This document shows positions 27,101 through 40,906 of a DNA stretch of 64,000 nt, piece by piece. Every line of letters starts with the position of its first letter. Within the stretch, counting starts at the first letter, position 1. The notes under the pieces are model-generated. The model made no database searches. It saw only the letters and a program-made list of their open reading frames with translations, and was not told the origin of the DNA. The translations under genes were made by a program, and so were the position numbers. The stretch comes from Mesaphorura yosii (lineage: Eukaryota > Arthropoda > Collembola > Poduromorpha > Tullbergiidae), in the NCBI GenBank assembly GCA_009869945.1, contig WIXG01000280.1, positions 41,364 to 105,363 on the forward strand. Reading direction: 5' to 3'.

Positions 27101-30100
27101 CTACGCGCCAGTGCACACAGCTCAGAACTAATTTATGAGCCATAAGTGCCCACGACAACGCGCGTTTAGACAAACCCACGAGCGTCGGCCTCGCTTGATT
27201 GCACCTCTGACAAGAAGCGAGCGACGAGGCGATGAGGCCGTCACCGGCCGACAGTCGGCCGTCAACCTTTTGTCTAGTCGCATTATCCATTCGATCGGAA
27301 ACGATTCAATTGTCAATTGTGCCACTGACTCGACAATCTATCTATCCATTCATTTATACGCTCAATCGGCGCTACCGTCACAAAAGTCGACAGCTTCACG
27401 GCTAAAATGCGGTGAAAGGAGTCTAAATATTTCACGAGCCCAAATTATTGTGCGGAATTTCTTGGCAGCGCCAAGTCAATGTTTTCTTTGGCACGCACGC
27501 ATGCCACGCCAGTAATTTTGTGATGACGCCTGACGTGGGTTGACCACCGACACCGCCACTGCTTCTTTTCTGTTTCTGTTCTTGTTCCCCGATGACCGAT
27601 TCATTCAGTGGATTCGATTCGGTGAAAGCAGCTGTGAAAGCAGTTGTGAAGCATGCCAAATCGTCTTCGTCTTGCGTCCTGCCAACCCGCGCGTACGCTT
27701 GAGTTTGTTTACGCTACTCCAAAGCCAAAACCCTGTCTGCTGTCTGCCCTGTTTTCTGCTTGTCCATCATCGACAATCGACGAGATGAAACGTTTTGACG
27801 TCGTGGATCATTACCGCTTCGATTTCTCCATTCAATTGTCATGTTGTCTCGAAAAAAAGCAAACAATCAAAATCCTTACCTTGTTGGGCTTGTTTCTTTG
27901 TTAAAAAGCTGTGCTAGTGGTCGGCCTGATTCAGAAATTTTCGCAATTTCTCACTGCTTAGCAAATCCGACTCGACCTCGTCACTCGAGGGATTTACGAT
28001 TGCCTGGGCCTTCAAATGCTAATGCCAAAATCATGGAAATCAGGCATTTGGCGCCTGGAATTCAAAATCTTACTGCAAGAAAAAAGAAAGCCAGCTTTCA
28101 CTTTTGGTTTGCAGGCTTTTGCCTGGCTGGTTTGGGCCTTGCAGGGGATTTGGCGCTGGAAATTTATTCCAGCTGAAGCCCCACGAGTCGTGTCATTTGC
28201 GGCTTGGCTTCCTTTCGCAGCGTTTGGAATTCGAATGCAAAGTGGAGAGGAAATAAATCGACATTTCCTCCCATTCTTTGTTTGTGGGCTGGCTGACAGG
28301 CTGCTTTCTTCACGCATTCATTATTAAAGGGTTGCCGAGTTCTTGTCGATGTCGGCTGAATTTGAGAGCGCGATTGCGATTTGGCCATAATCGATTTGAC
28401 TCTTGACTTGGCTTGGCTAGCTCGTTGACTCTTGCATTCATGCATGGAGTTTTGCAGTAACTTCCCACAGGTATTTTTGAATGTGCCCGTGCTCGTGCTT
28501 TGCGTGGGAGGTCAACAGCAAAAATACAAAGCTTTTTTATGCGTATCGTCATGGATCGTCCCAGCCCACAAGCAATTCAGCGATTTAGCCTTGCTTCGTG
28601 CTTTCCGTGCGCAAGAAGTTAGTCGCATTTCGCATTTCGTATAATTTCATTCATCATTTCCATTTCGCAACCCGGCTAAAAATAGAGCGTATACGCGAGT
28701 TGAGCTGCAAGTCCGCGAGTTGGAGTTATTATTGGAATTATCGGGAAAGTCATTGCCTTCGCGCTTTAAGGCAAAGCTCAAAGCTTTAAAGCTTTGAGTA
28801 CTCCGTCGAAATTCGGAATTCGCGTTCGCATTCGCGCTGGCGATGTTTACTTTGCATGACTTCGTCTCGAATTCACTCCGAATTGCGTCTTTCGCGCCGT
28901 GCTGCCCACACGAGCCCACGCTTCCTCGAGTTGTTGAGTTAATTGAAGCTTATTAATCTTGCATGGGCAAAAATAAATGGTCATGAGCCAATGAGAGAAA
29001 GGGAAGGCCAGGACAGGAAGTAAAAATGCGGGCTCGGCAGGAAGGCAGGCAGGTATTTCATGAGTCAAGTCAATACGGTTCATTAAATGTCCGGTCCGAT
29101 AATGTCAGAATGATGTGACTAAATTGATAAATTTGGACGTATGATGCTGAGACTTAGGCTGAACTGGGCCATGCTTTGCTCTTACATGGCTTCAGCTTTG
29201 GTTTGGTTTTGGCTTTGGTATTGGCCGCGTAATGAATTGAAATGGTTAATAGCAAAGCAAATCCAGGAACACAGTCGAGCAGGAAGACAAGGCTGCCTAC
29301 CCAGCTTGCTACTTGCCAGCAGGGAAAGTTTTAGTCTTTTTATTTTTATGGTTGACTTGTTTTTATGCTCTACTACGCCACGCCACGATATCAGTTCGTG
29401 TGCGGCCTGGGCCTGGTTTTCACTCACGGGCGGTCGGTCGGTGGTTCGTCACAGGAATGCGTAGCGTACGCAAAACGCGTCCGCGTTTTCGATGCAGCGT
29501 GCTGTCTGTATTGCGGCAACAGCAATTTATTTGGACTTCATTATTTCCAATTCCGCCGCCGGAGCTCGGCTGCTTCTTCGCTCATTCCCTCACTGACTGA
29601 CTTCATTTCTTGACTCCAGCACAGCACCAGCAGCGGCAGATCAAAGACAGTCTCTAATCGAAAATGGAGTTCATTATTTCGGGCAGTAATTGTGAGCTCC
29701 CTCAATTTTTCCAGGCGCAGCGCGGCCTGGGCTTGGGTTCGAGTGCGGAACACAAATGGGGATTCTAAATTTGGCATTTCGTATTTTGTAAATAATGAGC
29801 GCGCGCTCGAAAAATTGCCCGCATAAACAAGCAAGCAAAGCGCCACGCACTTATTCGCCGTGTTTTTTCCAGTGGAGATTGATGCCTGATTTGCTACTTT
29901 TCTGCAGAATTGCAGTGCAGCGAGCCCAAGTTTTAAATTATGACGATGAGGAGAGCGGGTTTTATTGCAAACTCGTGCCGAGAGTTGCGAGTAAGTATAC
30001 GCCTGCATTACGCGAGAGTCGAGCCGAGGGAACTGATTTAGCATTTTTTCAATTGATTCTAAAATAATTGTTATACTTGATATTGATATATTGGAGTTGG

Positions 30101-33100
30101 GGACAAACTTTCCCCATTACCCAACACTTTCAGGGCCTGTATCACTAGCCTGGCCTGAGCGTGCATGGTCGTATGGCCGCGTCTTACTTTCACTTTCACT
30201 ACTTCACTGAGAACGGAACACGCAATAACCTTTTTATGTACAAGCGTAGACTGGTTTCGCTTTCTCTTGCATGGCTTGGCCTGGCCTGGCCAAAATTATT
30301 ATTATTGTCATTACTAGTATTATTGCCCCTGCCAGAAAAATACTGATATGCCATTAGCTTTCACCAACCACCAGCAACAGAGAAAGCAAGCCAGCAGCAA
30401 GAAAGAAATGGGAAAATGCCCAAATTTGCACGAAGAAAGCACAGGCAAGGCAAGGCAAAAGAAAGTTTTACTTTTCTCCAAAGACTTTCTGTTTTGCACT
30501 GCACGGTAAAGAAAGTCGGTGAAGGAAGAACGGATGGGAGCGGACGGAAAAGAAAGGAAAAGTTGGATGGACTTTCTCCTTACGCAGAACCATGCCATAA
30601 TATTAGTTTCTCAGAACTCTCGTCTGCGTCCGAGCTCGTACTACAAAAGATATAGTATACGACATTTAAAGAATATAATGGCGAGATGGAAAGAAGCAGC
30701 AGCAGCAGGCTAGAAGAACTTAAATTAGTACTTTTGGCATGGATTTGTCCTACTTTCACGTTCACCGCGTGGCCGAGCTCTCTTCTTTTCCTTACACTTC
30801 AACAACATCAAACGACTGACTGGTGAAAGCAGACCACAAGTCCCGTGTGGCTGAAGGGGAAAATAATAATAACGCTGCCGCTTCTGGATGAGCCAAGCAT
30901 CGGCATCGCATCAGCGACAGACTCAGGCTCAGACTCGGTCAGCGCCAGCATCACAAGCAAGATGAAACAATCCACCACTCGGCTCGGTGTGGCTATATTT
31001 TATCCTCACGAAATTAAATGCATGCTCAAGTAGACAGACAGTTGACCACACGCAACTAGCAACGAGCGCCACTGCTTTGATGTAATTTTTTAATGTCCTG
31101 GTCGTTGTTCCTCGGCGTTTGCACGTACGGCGGACGATCGCTCCTGGGCAGATTTCCTGTGCACGTGCACGTGTGTGTATTGCGATTTGCCATTTGCGAA
31201 AAATTGGCAATAAACAATTTGCAAGTAGCTAAAGCAAAAGCAAAGGCAAAAGCAAAAACGATCGCTTTGAGCAAGACTCGAGCTCTTTACGCGTTAGCGT
31301 TTGTTGGCATGGCGTGGCGCTCCACAGCGGGCTGCCCTACGCTGAGCGCGGTCACGCATGTTGAGTATTGAGGTCACATTTATCAGGCCGTAATCTATTG
31401 TCCGATGTGCGTCCGCGTACGCCGTGATGAACTTAACATCGGTCATTATTTTACGAGACAATTACGCTCCTTTGCGTGTACGTACACGTACGTACGCTTT
31501 TATGGATACAAGTGGCGAGTTTGAGCCGAGTTGACATCGTCCCACAATTTATTAACAAAGTTGACCGAGTATTTCGCTAATGGCCATAAAATACTACATT
31601 GCCTGTCGTATATCGCGTTCGACCATCAAAATCGCCTTCGCCTTGCTTGCATATGTTTCGACTGTGTTTTGTATTTGCCTTGTGTTTGATGATTCGATAC
31701 GAATAGACAATCATAAATAATAGAGCCGCTAATAGGCGTCCGCGTGTACGCTTTTGACGCGTATTGCGGAAATCCACCGCAATTATTCGCAATCTATACT
31801 TTTCTAATTGAATTCCTTACGAGTTCTCGACTCGGCTGATTGTTCGATAATCGATAACGGCCAATAATATGAAAATACGCCGTGCTGCACGCACGATTCT
31901 ATTTTGGTCGCGTGGAAATTTGAATCTTGTGCGCTTTCGCTGCGCTGCGGTCGTCTCCGTCTGGTGTCATAATTTCGCTAATGTGGCCCGGCCCCGCCAT
32001 GTAATTTTTATTCGCCTTCGCAGTGTAGGAAAGTTTTCTTTTCTTTCCTTTCTGCGATTGCGATTGTTCCATTGTTCCATTCATTTCTGTGCTTGAGCCC
32101 GAACTGGGTTCATTTCATGATGAATACAATTACCGCCTGCCATATTGTGCCCTGCGCCTGGCTGGCACGGCACGGGCACTGGCAGAAATTTTATGGAAAA
32201 GTTTGTCGTGGCCCCGCTACTGTTTCCAGTTTTTATGAATGTTCTGAGGCGAGAACAAAAGAAAGCGGTCGCGGCTCGCGGGCCGAGTTGTGGATTAGCG
32301 ACAGAAATCTTTACACGCCGCAGCGGCAAATGAGTGCAAAAGTTTTTCTCTGTCGTCGTAGTCGAGTCGTAGTCTTAGTGAAGATTTTCTTTTTAATGAT
32401 GACAAGACCCATATTTGTAAAGTAAAGCGGGTTTGCACGGTTCGTGACGCTTTGTACTTTAATCATCTTGCAAACACGTGCTGGATTCGTAAAGGATTCG
32501 CATATTCGTAGAGAACCTAAAGAATTAGCATCTGAAAACACTGCTACGCTTAGGCTGTCTTGTCTTAACGTGAACGGTACTTTAATTCAATCATTTTTCT
32601 GGTATGCTTGTTCTAGTGCAGTGCGTGTCCATGCCCATATTTGGCAATTAACCCTGCCTTCGCCATTATGAACTTTTACTTTTATCTTGTTTGCGGTCTC
32701 GTGCGCGCGCCCGCGCCGCCTTTCGCCTCTCGCCTCGCGGCTGCAGCAGTGATAATAATAAATTGTTGTGACAGCTTTAATCAAGAAATCAACTGCTAAG
32801 ACACGAGAAACGTGATACGCAGTCGAAACAAGCGACGCAAGATGAATTGCCTTAATTTTTCCTTTCAACTTCTTCCAGGGCGAGCAAAGACAAGCGAAGG
32901 TATTAACTCGAGTAACTTTGCCTGTCTCAACTTTCTCCTGGCGGCGGCCTCGCTTGCTGGCTTTGGCCCTGTCTGCCTGTGTGTTGTTTGTCGATTTTTC
33001 TCATTAGAAACTAATCCAATTTACTTTCTCCGATTCTCCGCTCGTCGTTCTTCTAATCTCTCTCGCACTTTATTACGTGGCACTGCAGAACTCGGTTGGT

Positions 33101-36100
33101 TTTTGTGCTGTTGTGTTGTTGTTTTGTAGTGTAGAAAAGTACTTAACGCTGTCTGTCCGCGGTTAATTCTTAATCAACCACACGAGATCGGACAAGACAC
33201 GAATACAGAGTCGTACGAGACGCGGCATACCCGGCAAAATTATGCAGCCAGGACTCTTGGAGTGCCAGACGCAGAGATCTCATCACTTAATTAAGTGTCG
33301 TGTCCAACTAAACGGCCATAATTCGCAGAATTCGTCGCTATTCGCATTGAATTCCCATTGCGAAAACTGCAAACTGCTGCGCTTCCATGCTCGCGTGCGG
33401 CGACGCTAATTAAAGCGGGTTTATCGCTTTCTTTTATGGTGCATTTGCAAAATTTGCGCATCGAAGCCCATAAAATGCTCCTTCAAAGCAATTACACTGC
33501 CACCGCCCACCTTGCAGGCAGAAATAAAGAACTAATTAGAAGCCAGGCAGGGGCGACGCTCGCCGTAAAAGAATACAAAAGACATTCGACCAGGACACGG
33601 CAGGGCAGGCAAGAAGCCCGAAAAATGTGCAGGCAAAAGTTTGCCTTGGCTTTAATGGGTAAAGTAAACATAAACGTAAACACGAGCGAGTAAAAGCACA
33701 GCGACGTAAAACTTTTTCCATGGCTGGCTCGCCTGGATTCTGGATTCCTTACACCGCATCAAATTTTACGAGCAGCACAGTAAAAGCAAAGCAGGAAGAA
33801 CACAACACAGGCAAGCAGCAATTTGCTGGCCGGAGCAGTGCTGCAAGTTTTTGAGAGTGTGAAAATGAAATGTGACACAAAAATAAAGCTTCACACTTGT
33901 TCTTGTTTCTTGTTCCGTGCTTCGCTGTGCTGCTCGCTTCGCAGTGAACTCGTTTTCGTTGTCAAGTACTTTTGAAATAATTTCATTTTCTCCGTCGCGT
34001 AGTCGCGTTCCCGTCCCCGTCGTCAAAAATGTCGTGCGTAATTCAATCCAATTTGAACTCGTCCAGTCCAGTGCCAGTCCATAAATCTTCTGCAATCAGG
34101 ATTCGAAGATTCGGTTCCTGGAAAATCAAACTCGACTCGACTCGACTCGAAACTTTTACAATTTGCAACTCGTCAGTTCTCGTGCTCGGGTTATGAATTC
34201 AAATTTTTAATTTGGTTGCTGGTACGAAAATGCGAAAATGCGTACAAGTTGGCATTTCGTTTGTTCGTTCTGAGAAGTTTGACCTAATTAAGTCGCTCTC
34301 AGCTCACAAACACCTGAATTGGCTTGGCTTGTGAAAATTTTTACGTACGGACGTAGTTTGCGTCAAATTGGCGGAGCAAATTGGCGACTGTGACAGCGCC
34401 AGCGTCACCGTCAGCGGCTTCACCTTTGAAAATTGGAGTTAATTACCGTGCTGTTACGTTGCTTCACCGGTCTATTTTAGGGCATGAACTCGGGAGTCGA
34501 GAATAGAATACAATTTGCGCTCGAATTCGAAGTCGTAAACAACAATTAATGAGAAGCGAGCAGTGAAGAATTAAGAAACTTGGAACCTGAGCGCATTTGA
34601 TTTCGCCAGACGGTGGGTGACCTTTTCTCCTCCGTTTTACTCGTCTGCCTCCTCCGATGTGCTCGGGCAGCACGCAATAATTGCAGGGCATTTGAAATAC
34701 ATGGAATCGTCGGCTCACCTCGTAAAATAGTAAAGACAATCGCCATCGCCGTCGTCGTTCTCAGGCGTTTCGTCTCGCCTCCTGCCTGGAAATTATGCGC
34801 AGCAATAAAGTCTAAGCCGATGTCGGCCGATTTATTACCTGGAACACTTCACATCCAATACGTTAAGACAAGCGAACGAGGAGAAAGCGACGGCGATACA
34901 TTTTAGCAGCCTAACGCAGGATTTGTGGCGCCATCATCATTGCCATCGACCAGTCTCGACAAACCTGAAACTGTACTGAAACTTATTGCATTGTCATTGT
35001 TCAGGTTGAGTGATTTTATGTGGCAGCGTTCGTGTTGCCTTCTCATTCTCTGGCCGGTTCACGTGCATTTTTACTGCGAGTGGCGGCATTTAGCATTTCT
35101 GTGTAAATCTTAATGGAAAATGGGCAGCGTACATTACGGATACGTGCATAACCACGGCGACGGCCTCCTCTACCAGTAATTTATGGCCCTGTAGCATTAA
35201 TTATTGGGTTCGTAGGATACCCGTCCTGAGCCCGGTCGAGGATTTAGTGAGGTATTTGTTATTCATATGCCATGCGGCGGTTCGCGTGTTTGCGGCTTAA
35301 AGTTTATATGGGTCATGATCCGAACGCGAAAGTAATCCATTAGCTAGCCCAGCATCCAGCAAGCATCAATATTGCGAGTTGCTAATGCAAATGCGAATTT
35401 AGAGTGCGAATTGCCAGCGAGAGTGAATTTACATCCTTCTCTTCGTAATCCACGTACGAGATCAAATGTTGGACGGCACGGCGCACTGAATTTATGCAAC
35501 TAACCTTCACACGGAGCCCAAAACGAAAGAAAGAATGGCGCATATTAGAGCTGGAACTCGAAAGAACAAGAACATGAACACTGGGCCTGGGCACAGAATT
35601 GAAACAGGGCCGAGCAGGACAGGCAGGCTACGTGAGAAAAATATTGCCCAAGAATGGTGCAGATGATGAAATATGTTTCTGATAGCACCGCCACGGCAGC
35701 AGAACGGCAGCAGCAGCCCATGAGACTTTAATCTTTTACTGTTACTGCCTGCCTGGGCCATTACGAAAACATCTTTAAGAGAAAGCAGTCTGGGAAAGAA
35801 GTGGGAGCAGCAAAAGCAGAAGAATGGGAAGAAGATGGATGTCTTTCTTTGACAGTCGGCTTCCTATTCGTTTCGATTCGATTCGCCATCGCCGTTCATT
35901 CACTTTCTGTTTCTGCGTCTTTCTCCTTCTTTGAATTCATTTCAGACTTCAGGCTCAAACTTCTCAGGCCGAAGCTTCGATTACAAATGTGATGAGCCAA
36001 AGCCTTGCGTGCTCGACGCATTGCGTTTATGAAGAATGCTGCTGCTGCTAAAAGCTGTCCCCGTCGAATTCTCCGCCATCGACGGCTTTCGTTTTGCGTT

Positions 36101-39100
36101 TTCATTTACAAATGCGAGCTGTCCACTCGGTTGAAGCTGAAATGAAGTCATTTATTCAGTTGACGGCCAATACAGAAAAACATAACAACGACGACGGCAA
36201 ATAACAAAGTCTCGAGTCTCGATCGTGGGAGGCTGACAGACAGTCAGTCGAAGTTCATCTTTTTATCCAGACTCTTTTTCTTTGTTTCGTTCACGGACAC
36301 GGTCCCTGAGCCCGTGCCCGGCCCGCCAGGGCCGATTGCTCCTCGACGAAACTTAACAAAAGTCGGAGCCGAACGCGAAAGGCAAAAGTTTTCTCCGCCG
36401 ATCCGACTTGACTTGCCGTAACTTTCTGCGATGCTGCCGCTCACGGTGGCCCACGTCACAGGAAATGCCCATTTAGCCCAGCCATTGCATTTCCATCTCG
36501 AGGCCACTCAACCGTGCTCCGTTTCTATTCAAAAATGGAAACTTTTCAACTACGAACGGAACGGAATGGAAAGTTAAAAAGTTGGTCGGTTCGGCCACAT
36601 GTCGAAGTGCGCTCAATTTTTCCTGCCCGCGCGCGAGCGGCCTTTTGTTCCAATGTTCCAGCGGACTGGGCGGCTGGCGTCCTGGAACCAAAACTCGGCT
36701 TGTGCCTGGAGAAAGTTTTCCTTTCGCGTACTGCATTCGCCTGGGCTCTGACTGGACTTCTTTGTCAATTTCTTCGGGCTGGATGTCGTCTTGTCTTGAA
36801 GAATTGCGGGTCCAGAGTCCAGACTGACAAAATGTCATCATTCATTCATTTCATACATTTTCGGCTGATGCTCAAATTTCCATACACTCGGGCGTTGGCG
36901 TTGACTGGCTGGAGGATACATTTTTAGACAATGAGATATTAATGACTGGCGATGACTTGGTCTGCCTGCCTGGCTCTTCGACTTCGACTCGACTCCTCTA
37001 CTCGTCAAATCACTATCACATGTATTATGTACATGCCAGAAGGAATTACATTACCGTGCATAATAAATCTTGTTTCTCTCACGCGTCTCGCGTCTGGTGT
37101 CTTCACCCTCGCACCGCGCGCCTGAAAACAAACTTCTTAAAACCGCAGCTCCTTCATCATACTTCAGGTTCACATACGCCGAGTACGCGTCTTCGTCTTT
37201 GTCTTCTTCTGCTCCAAATAATAACAAGAACATTAACAAGGGACAACAAGACTCAGACTCAAAGTCTCTCATGTCTTGTCTGGCTTTGGCGTGGCTTGGC
37301 ATTTCTCCTGAGAAAGTGAAAATTAATATAATCAATCTTCTTCCTCTGTCTCTCTTTGAACTCCATTATTAATAAGCCGTGTGCGCGGTGTCAGCAAGCC
37401 AAAGCCACGCCAAGCCACTGACGACAGCAACAACAGCGTACATTAATGAAATTACCATCCAAATCCATCCAGAAACAGACGCCGGCTAAGCTTTAACCAG
37501 CGAAGCCATACAAGCCCAGGGCCCGGCTCCAATTGGGCGGGCTCGCGTCAGTTCTGCGTCTGCGCCTGCTCGTCTGCAATTTTTCGACCCAATTTTAATT
37601 AGACACATATCCCAGTATTTCCGCTCATGTAAATACGAAATACCACGAGATCAGAAGCCTGAGCCTACGCCCTAACGCCTGAAGTCGTCCTCGTCGTTTC
37701 ACTTTCCACATCCTTCCTGCCTTCGCTCTGGTTTTGCGTTTGCCTGCCGGTTAATTTATGCAAAAAATTGAAATCTTCTTTCCTCTTCCATGCACGCAAA
37801 GCACTACGACTACGACCACGGCGGCGCACTCCACTGTGATGTATAATTTATCAAGAGATTATTTCAGCTTTCCATTTTTGCTGCTTCATGAGCCATGCAA
37901 AGTAACATGACGATGAACTATACTCACTTCACTGCTGGCTGGCTCGACTGATTACTTATTCTCATCAGCAGTGGGTTCTTCTGGAAGTGCGAACAGCCAT
38001 GCCGAAGCCACGCTTGTACGCTTGTACGATGAAATGTGTGTCATTCAGTAGCAGCAGCAGTAACTGCATTTAATGCCTGCCACGCCGATGCTTCGCCACG
38101 CCAACGCCAAGACTCATTTCCATAATATTCGTGCTGGAGTTGAAATTGAGCCTGAAAATTCAAAGCCAGCTGCAGGATTAAAATTTTCTCTGGCATGTAC
38201 TCAGCACTCAGCAGGCCAAGGCTGCTGCTGAATTCATATTCTGCTGTTCTCTCACTTAATTACTTTCTCCGTGCCGTAATAATTATGCATGGGTCCGTGA
38301 TTCCATATGCAGAATGTTATTAATGCGCTTCAGCGCGAGTGCGAGCGCCAGCCCCAGCGCCGTGGACCAAAACGTTACAATAAAATCGCGCATTAGGATC
38401 TTCGTGCCACATGTCACGTGGTGCGTGGCGTGTTAGCGTGAGCCTGCTGGATAAAATTTAGCATTTAATTAGTGAATTAGTCAACTGTAATTAGAGTAGC
38501 TGTAATTACGTTCAAGTGTTCAAATAGTGTCTAATTGCCTGCCTCCGTCTGATTTTCGCAGTTGTCCCGACGGTCAACGGCTGGGAGTCCCGAAACGGCG
38601 GCAGTGGTGGTTTCACTGGCCTGTACACTGGACCCTACTTTGACACGAGTACACCCACAAACATCACCACGCAGCTCGGGACACACGCATTCCTCCCCTG
38701 CAAGATCAGGCAGCTCGGGAATAAATCGGTAAGTCGATCCTTCCCGCCTTGGCAAGTCGCCAATCGAACTGGACACTACGAAAGAGAACTCAATAAATTA
38801 ATAAACTCATAAGATATTAATATTTATGATAAATACAATAATTCTAAACACCGAATAGACGTATGGGCCGACATGGCTCATAAATTACGTACGAATCGGC
38901 GGTGCTTTAGCTTTGGCTGGATCGAGGAGATGTCACTGCAAACATAAAAGTAATAAATTAAATGACAGTTCCTCCAACCGACCGACCAAGCCCAAGCTGA
39001 GGCACGAAACTTTTTGTTGTACTTTCTTCGCCTTCGTATAAATATTTCGGTGACATGTTGACGACAGGCGACGACGAGGACGATCCGACTGACTCACTTT

Positions 39101-40402
39101 TACTTTTCCTTGCCGCGAAGAACTCAAATAATAGAGCGAGCACGACGATAGTAATATCTAAATGTCATACATCATCAGGATCAAGGCTGTAACTGTAACT
39201 TAGCGCAATAGACGCAATTCTTACAAAACTACAAACTTTTACTGTGCCACGTCACGGCCATTCCAAGCTCGATATTGATACAAAATTCTGGTCGGAGCCC
39301 CGAAGCCTTCGTTAGTGCCAATCAACGTGGGCTTGTGAACGCGATACGCGAATTTGAATTAGCGACTTTAGGTTCGCTGTGCCATCGCCAGCAGTGCACT
39401 GTAAAATTGGCGAAAGGTACCTGTCAGGCTCGGCTCTATTAACCTTAATTCACGTCTGACTTGTCTTTGATCTCGCCTGCAGGTCTCCTGGATCCGTCAG
39501 CGCGACTCGCACATCCTCACCGTCGACCGCTACACGTTCATCGCCGACGACCGCTTCCAAGTCCTGCACAACAATGACGTATGGACCCTCCAGATCAAAT
39601 TTGTCCAGCCGCGTGACGCAGGAGTATACGAATGTCAGATCACGAGCGAGCCGAAACTCTCGCAGTTTATCCAGCTGGAAGTCGTCGTGCCGCAGACGAA
39701 AATCCTCGGGGAGTCGGACGTGTTTGTCAAGTCGGGGAGCACGGTGCAGATCAAATGTGTCATCACACAGAATCTGGAGCAGCCCTCCTACATTTTCTGG
39801 TACCACGACCAAGAACGAGTGAACCTCGTGGACGACGGGAAGTATTCGTGGGTCGATCGAGTAAGTTTAGCTCCCTATGCGCCTTATGACTTTACTAATG
39901 ACTGTAGATTTAAGGTTGCTAATCTGGGCTTCTTCTACAGGTGAATACCAACACCACGATCGGGACGCTCGTCATCAAGTCGACTGTGGCGCGTGACAGC
40001 GGCAACTACACGTGCTCTCCCTCCAATATTGAGTCCGCCAGTGTGATGCTGCACGTGCTCAACGGCGAACACCCCGCAGCCATGCAGCAGGAGTCGGGGG
40101 CTTCGACGTATAATCCAGTCGTGTATTTTTATCTGCTTATCACAATCCTAGTCCTCGCTAGCAGCAGCAGCAGTCGAACGGAGCGGTGGTGGTGGTGCTT
40201 ACGGAGCGGGTGCGGTGGCGGCAGCAGGGAACACGACAATCAACTCAGTCGCATTCACTCAGTAGAAGGCGCTGAAATTAATTTTAGGCGCTCCCACACG
40301 AGCACACGTTCAAGTTCCTCTTTAATTAGAAGTTGTAGCAATTTTAAATTGTGTAGTAGAACAGGAACAAATTGTAATAGCAGCAGGATTGAGTGCTGCT
40401 AA
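15190..40402 (+). CDS. Dpr-family two-Ig-domain cell-surface protein
   Basis: Four exons: 15190-15256, 38562-38728, 39483-39860 and 39941-40402, in phases 1, 0, 0, all with GT-AG borders. Exon 1 encodes a signal peptide (MWLILELIVFTTIILAAHT). Its phase-1 end joins exon 2 exactly, across a 23.3 kb intron. The mature N-terminus has the Dpr hallmark GPYFDTSTPTNIT. Ig1 has Cys69, Trp81 (VSWIRQRD), DAGVYEC and Cys129; Ig2 has Cys170, Trp184, DSGNYTC and Cys229, followed by the Dpr signature LNGEHPAAMQ and a hydrophobic segment near residues 258-271. Dprs are neuronal synaptic recognition molecules that bind DIP partners; large first introns are usual for them. I cannot say which dpr paralogue this is. 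Oddity: after the hydrophobic segment this frame becomes Trp/Ser/Cys-rich up to the stop at 40402, while the +1 frame gives an Ala/Gly-rich tail ending at 40265 (see findings). Confidence 0.9.
15257..38561 (+). other. 23.3-kb first intron of the Dpr gene
   Basis: The interval runs from donor GTAAGT at 15257 to the acceptor ending TTCGCAG at 38561. No nested gene, tRNA or intact transposon was recognised on either strand. It is rich in recurring short words, notably at least ten copies of the 9-mer GGAGAAAGT or its complement, a dense AGAAAGT patch at about 18.98-19.58 kb, CTCGA repeats at about 34133-34150, and many GCAGGC runs. Large first introns of neuronal Ig genes commonly carry enhancers, but no element can be named from the sequence. 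Confidence 0.7.
38729..39482 (+). other. Second Dpr intron, nothing else seen
   Basis: A 754-nt phase-0 intron (donor GTAAGT, acceptor CTGCAG) between the two halves of Ig1. No other feature was found inside. Confidence 0.75.
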
Positions 40403-40870
40403 TTGCAGCTGCTAGCGATAGCTTAGCATTAGCAAAATAGTTCTAAGCTCGTGTAAACGTGTCTAGCTCAAGCCAGAACAACTGATAAATGATGAATTAT
40501 ATTTACACCACAAATCTATGTACTCTAATTGTTAAAGCAAAGGTAAAGTATGATGTGCTTAGTTAATTGTCGGTTAATGTTAATGCTAACAAACTAAACT
40601 ACGCGTTCGAGTGCGATGCGATTGCGGGTGAATTGAAAGAAAGAATGAATGAATGAATGAACAGCTGATCCAATGACGCGAAAAATTGAATTGTGAGTCA
40701 CTTGAGTGAGCGGCTGCGCTATTGTCATTATATTTGTTAGCTTAGTATGCTAAAGCTAAATAACTAAATGCTAAACAATTATTGTAAGTGTTTGTCGTAT
40801 TCGTATCGTAATTCGTAATTGTTGTACGTGGTTGTTTGTGCATTACGTTATTGTGTTATTGTCGTGCGTC

Positions 40871-40876
40871 AATAAA
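40871..40876 (+). terminator. Polyadenylation signal AATAAA, Dpr gene
   Basis: The signal lies about 470 nt after the 40402 stop and only about 30 nt before the stop codon of the convergent oxygenase gene. The 3' ends of the two genes therefore almost meet. Confidence 0.6.
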
Positions 40877-40906
40877 TGCTCCACAATTAAAGTCAGACGA
40901 TGACGA

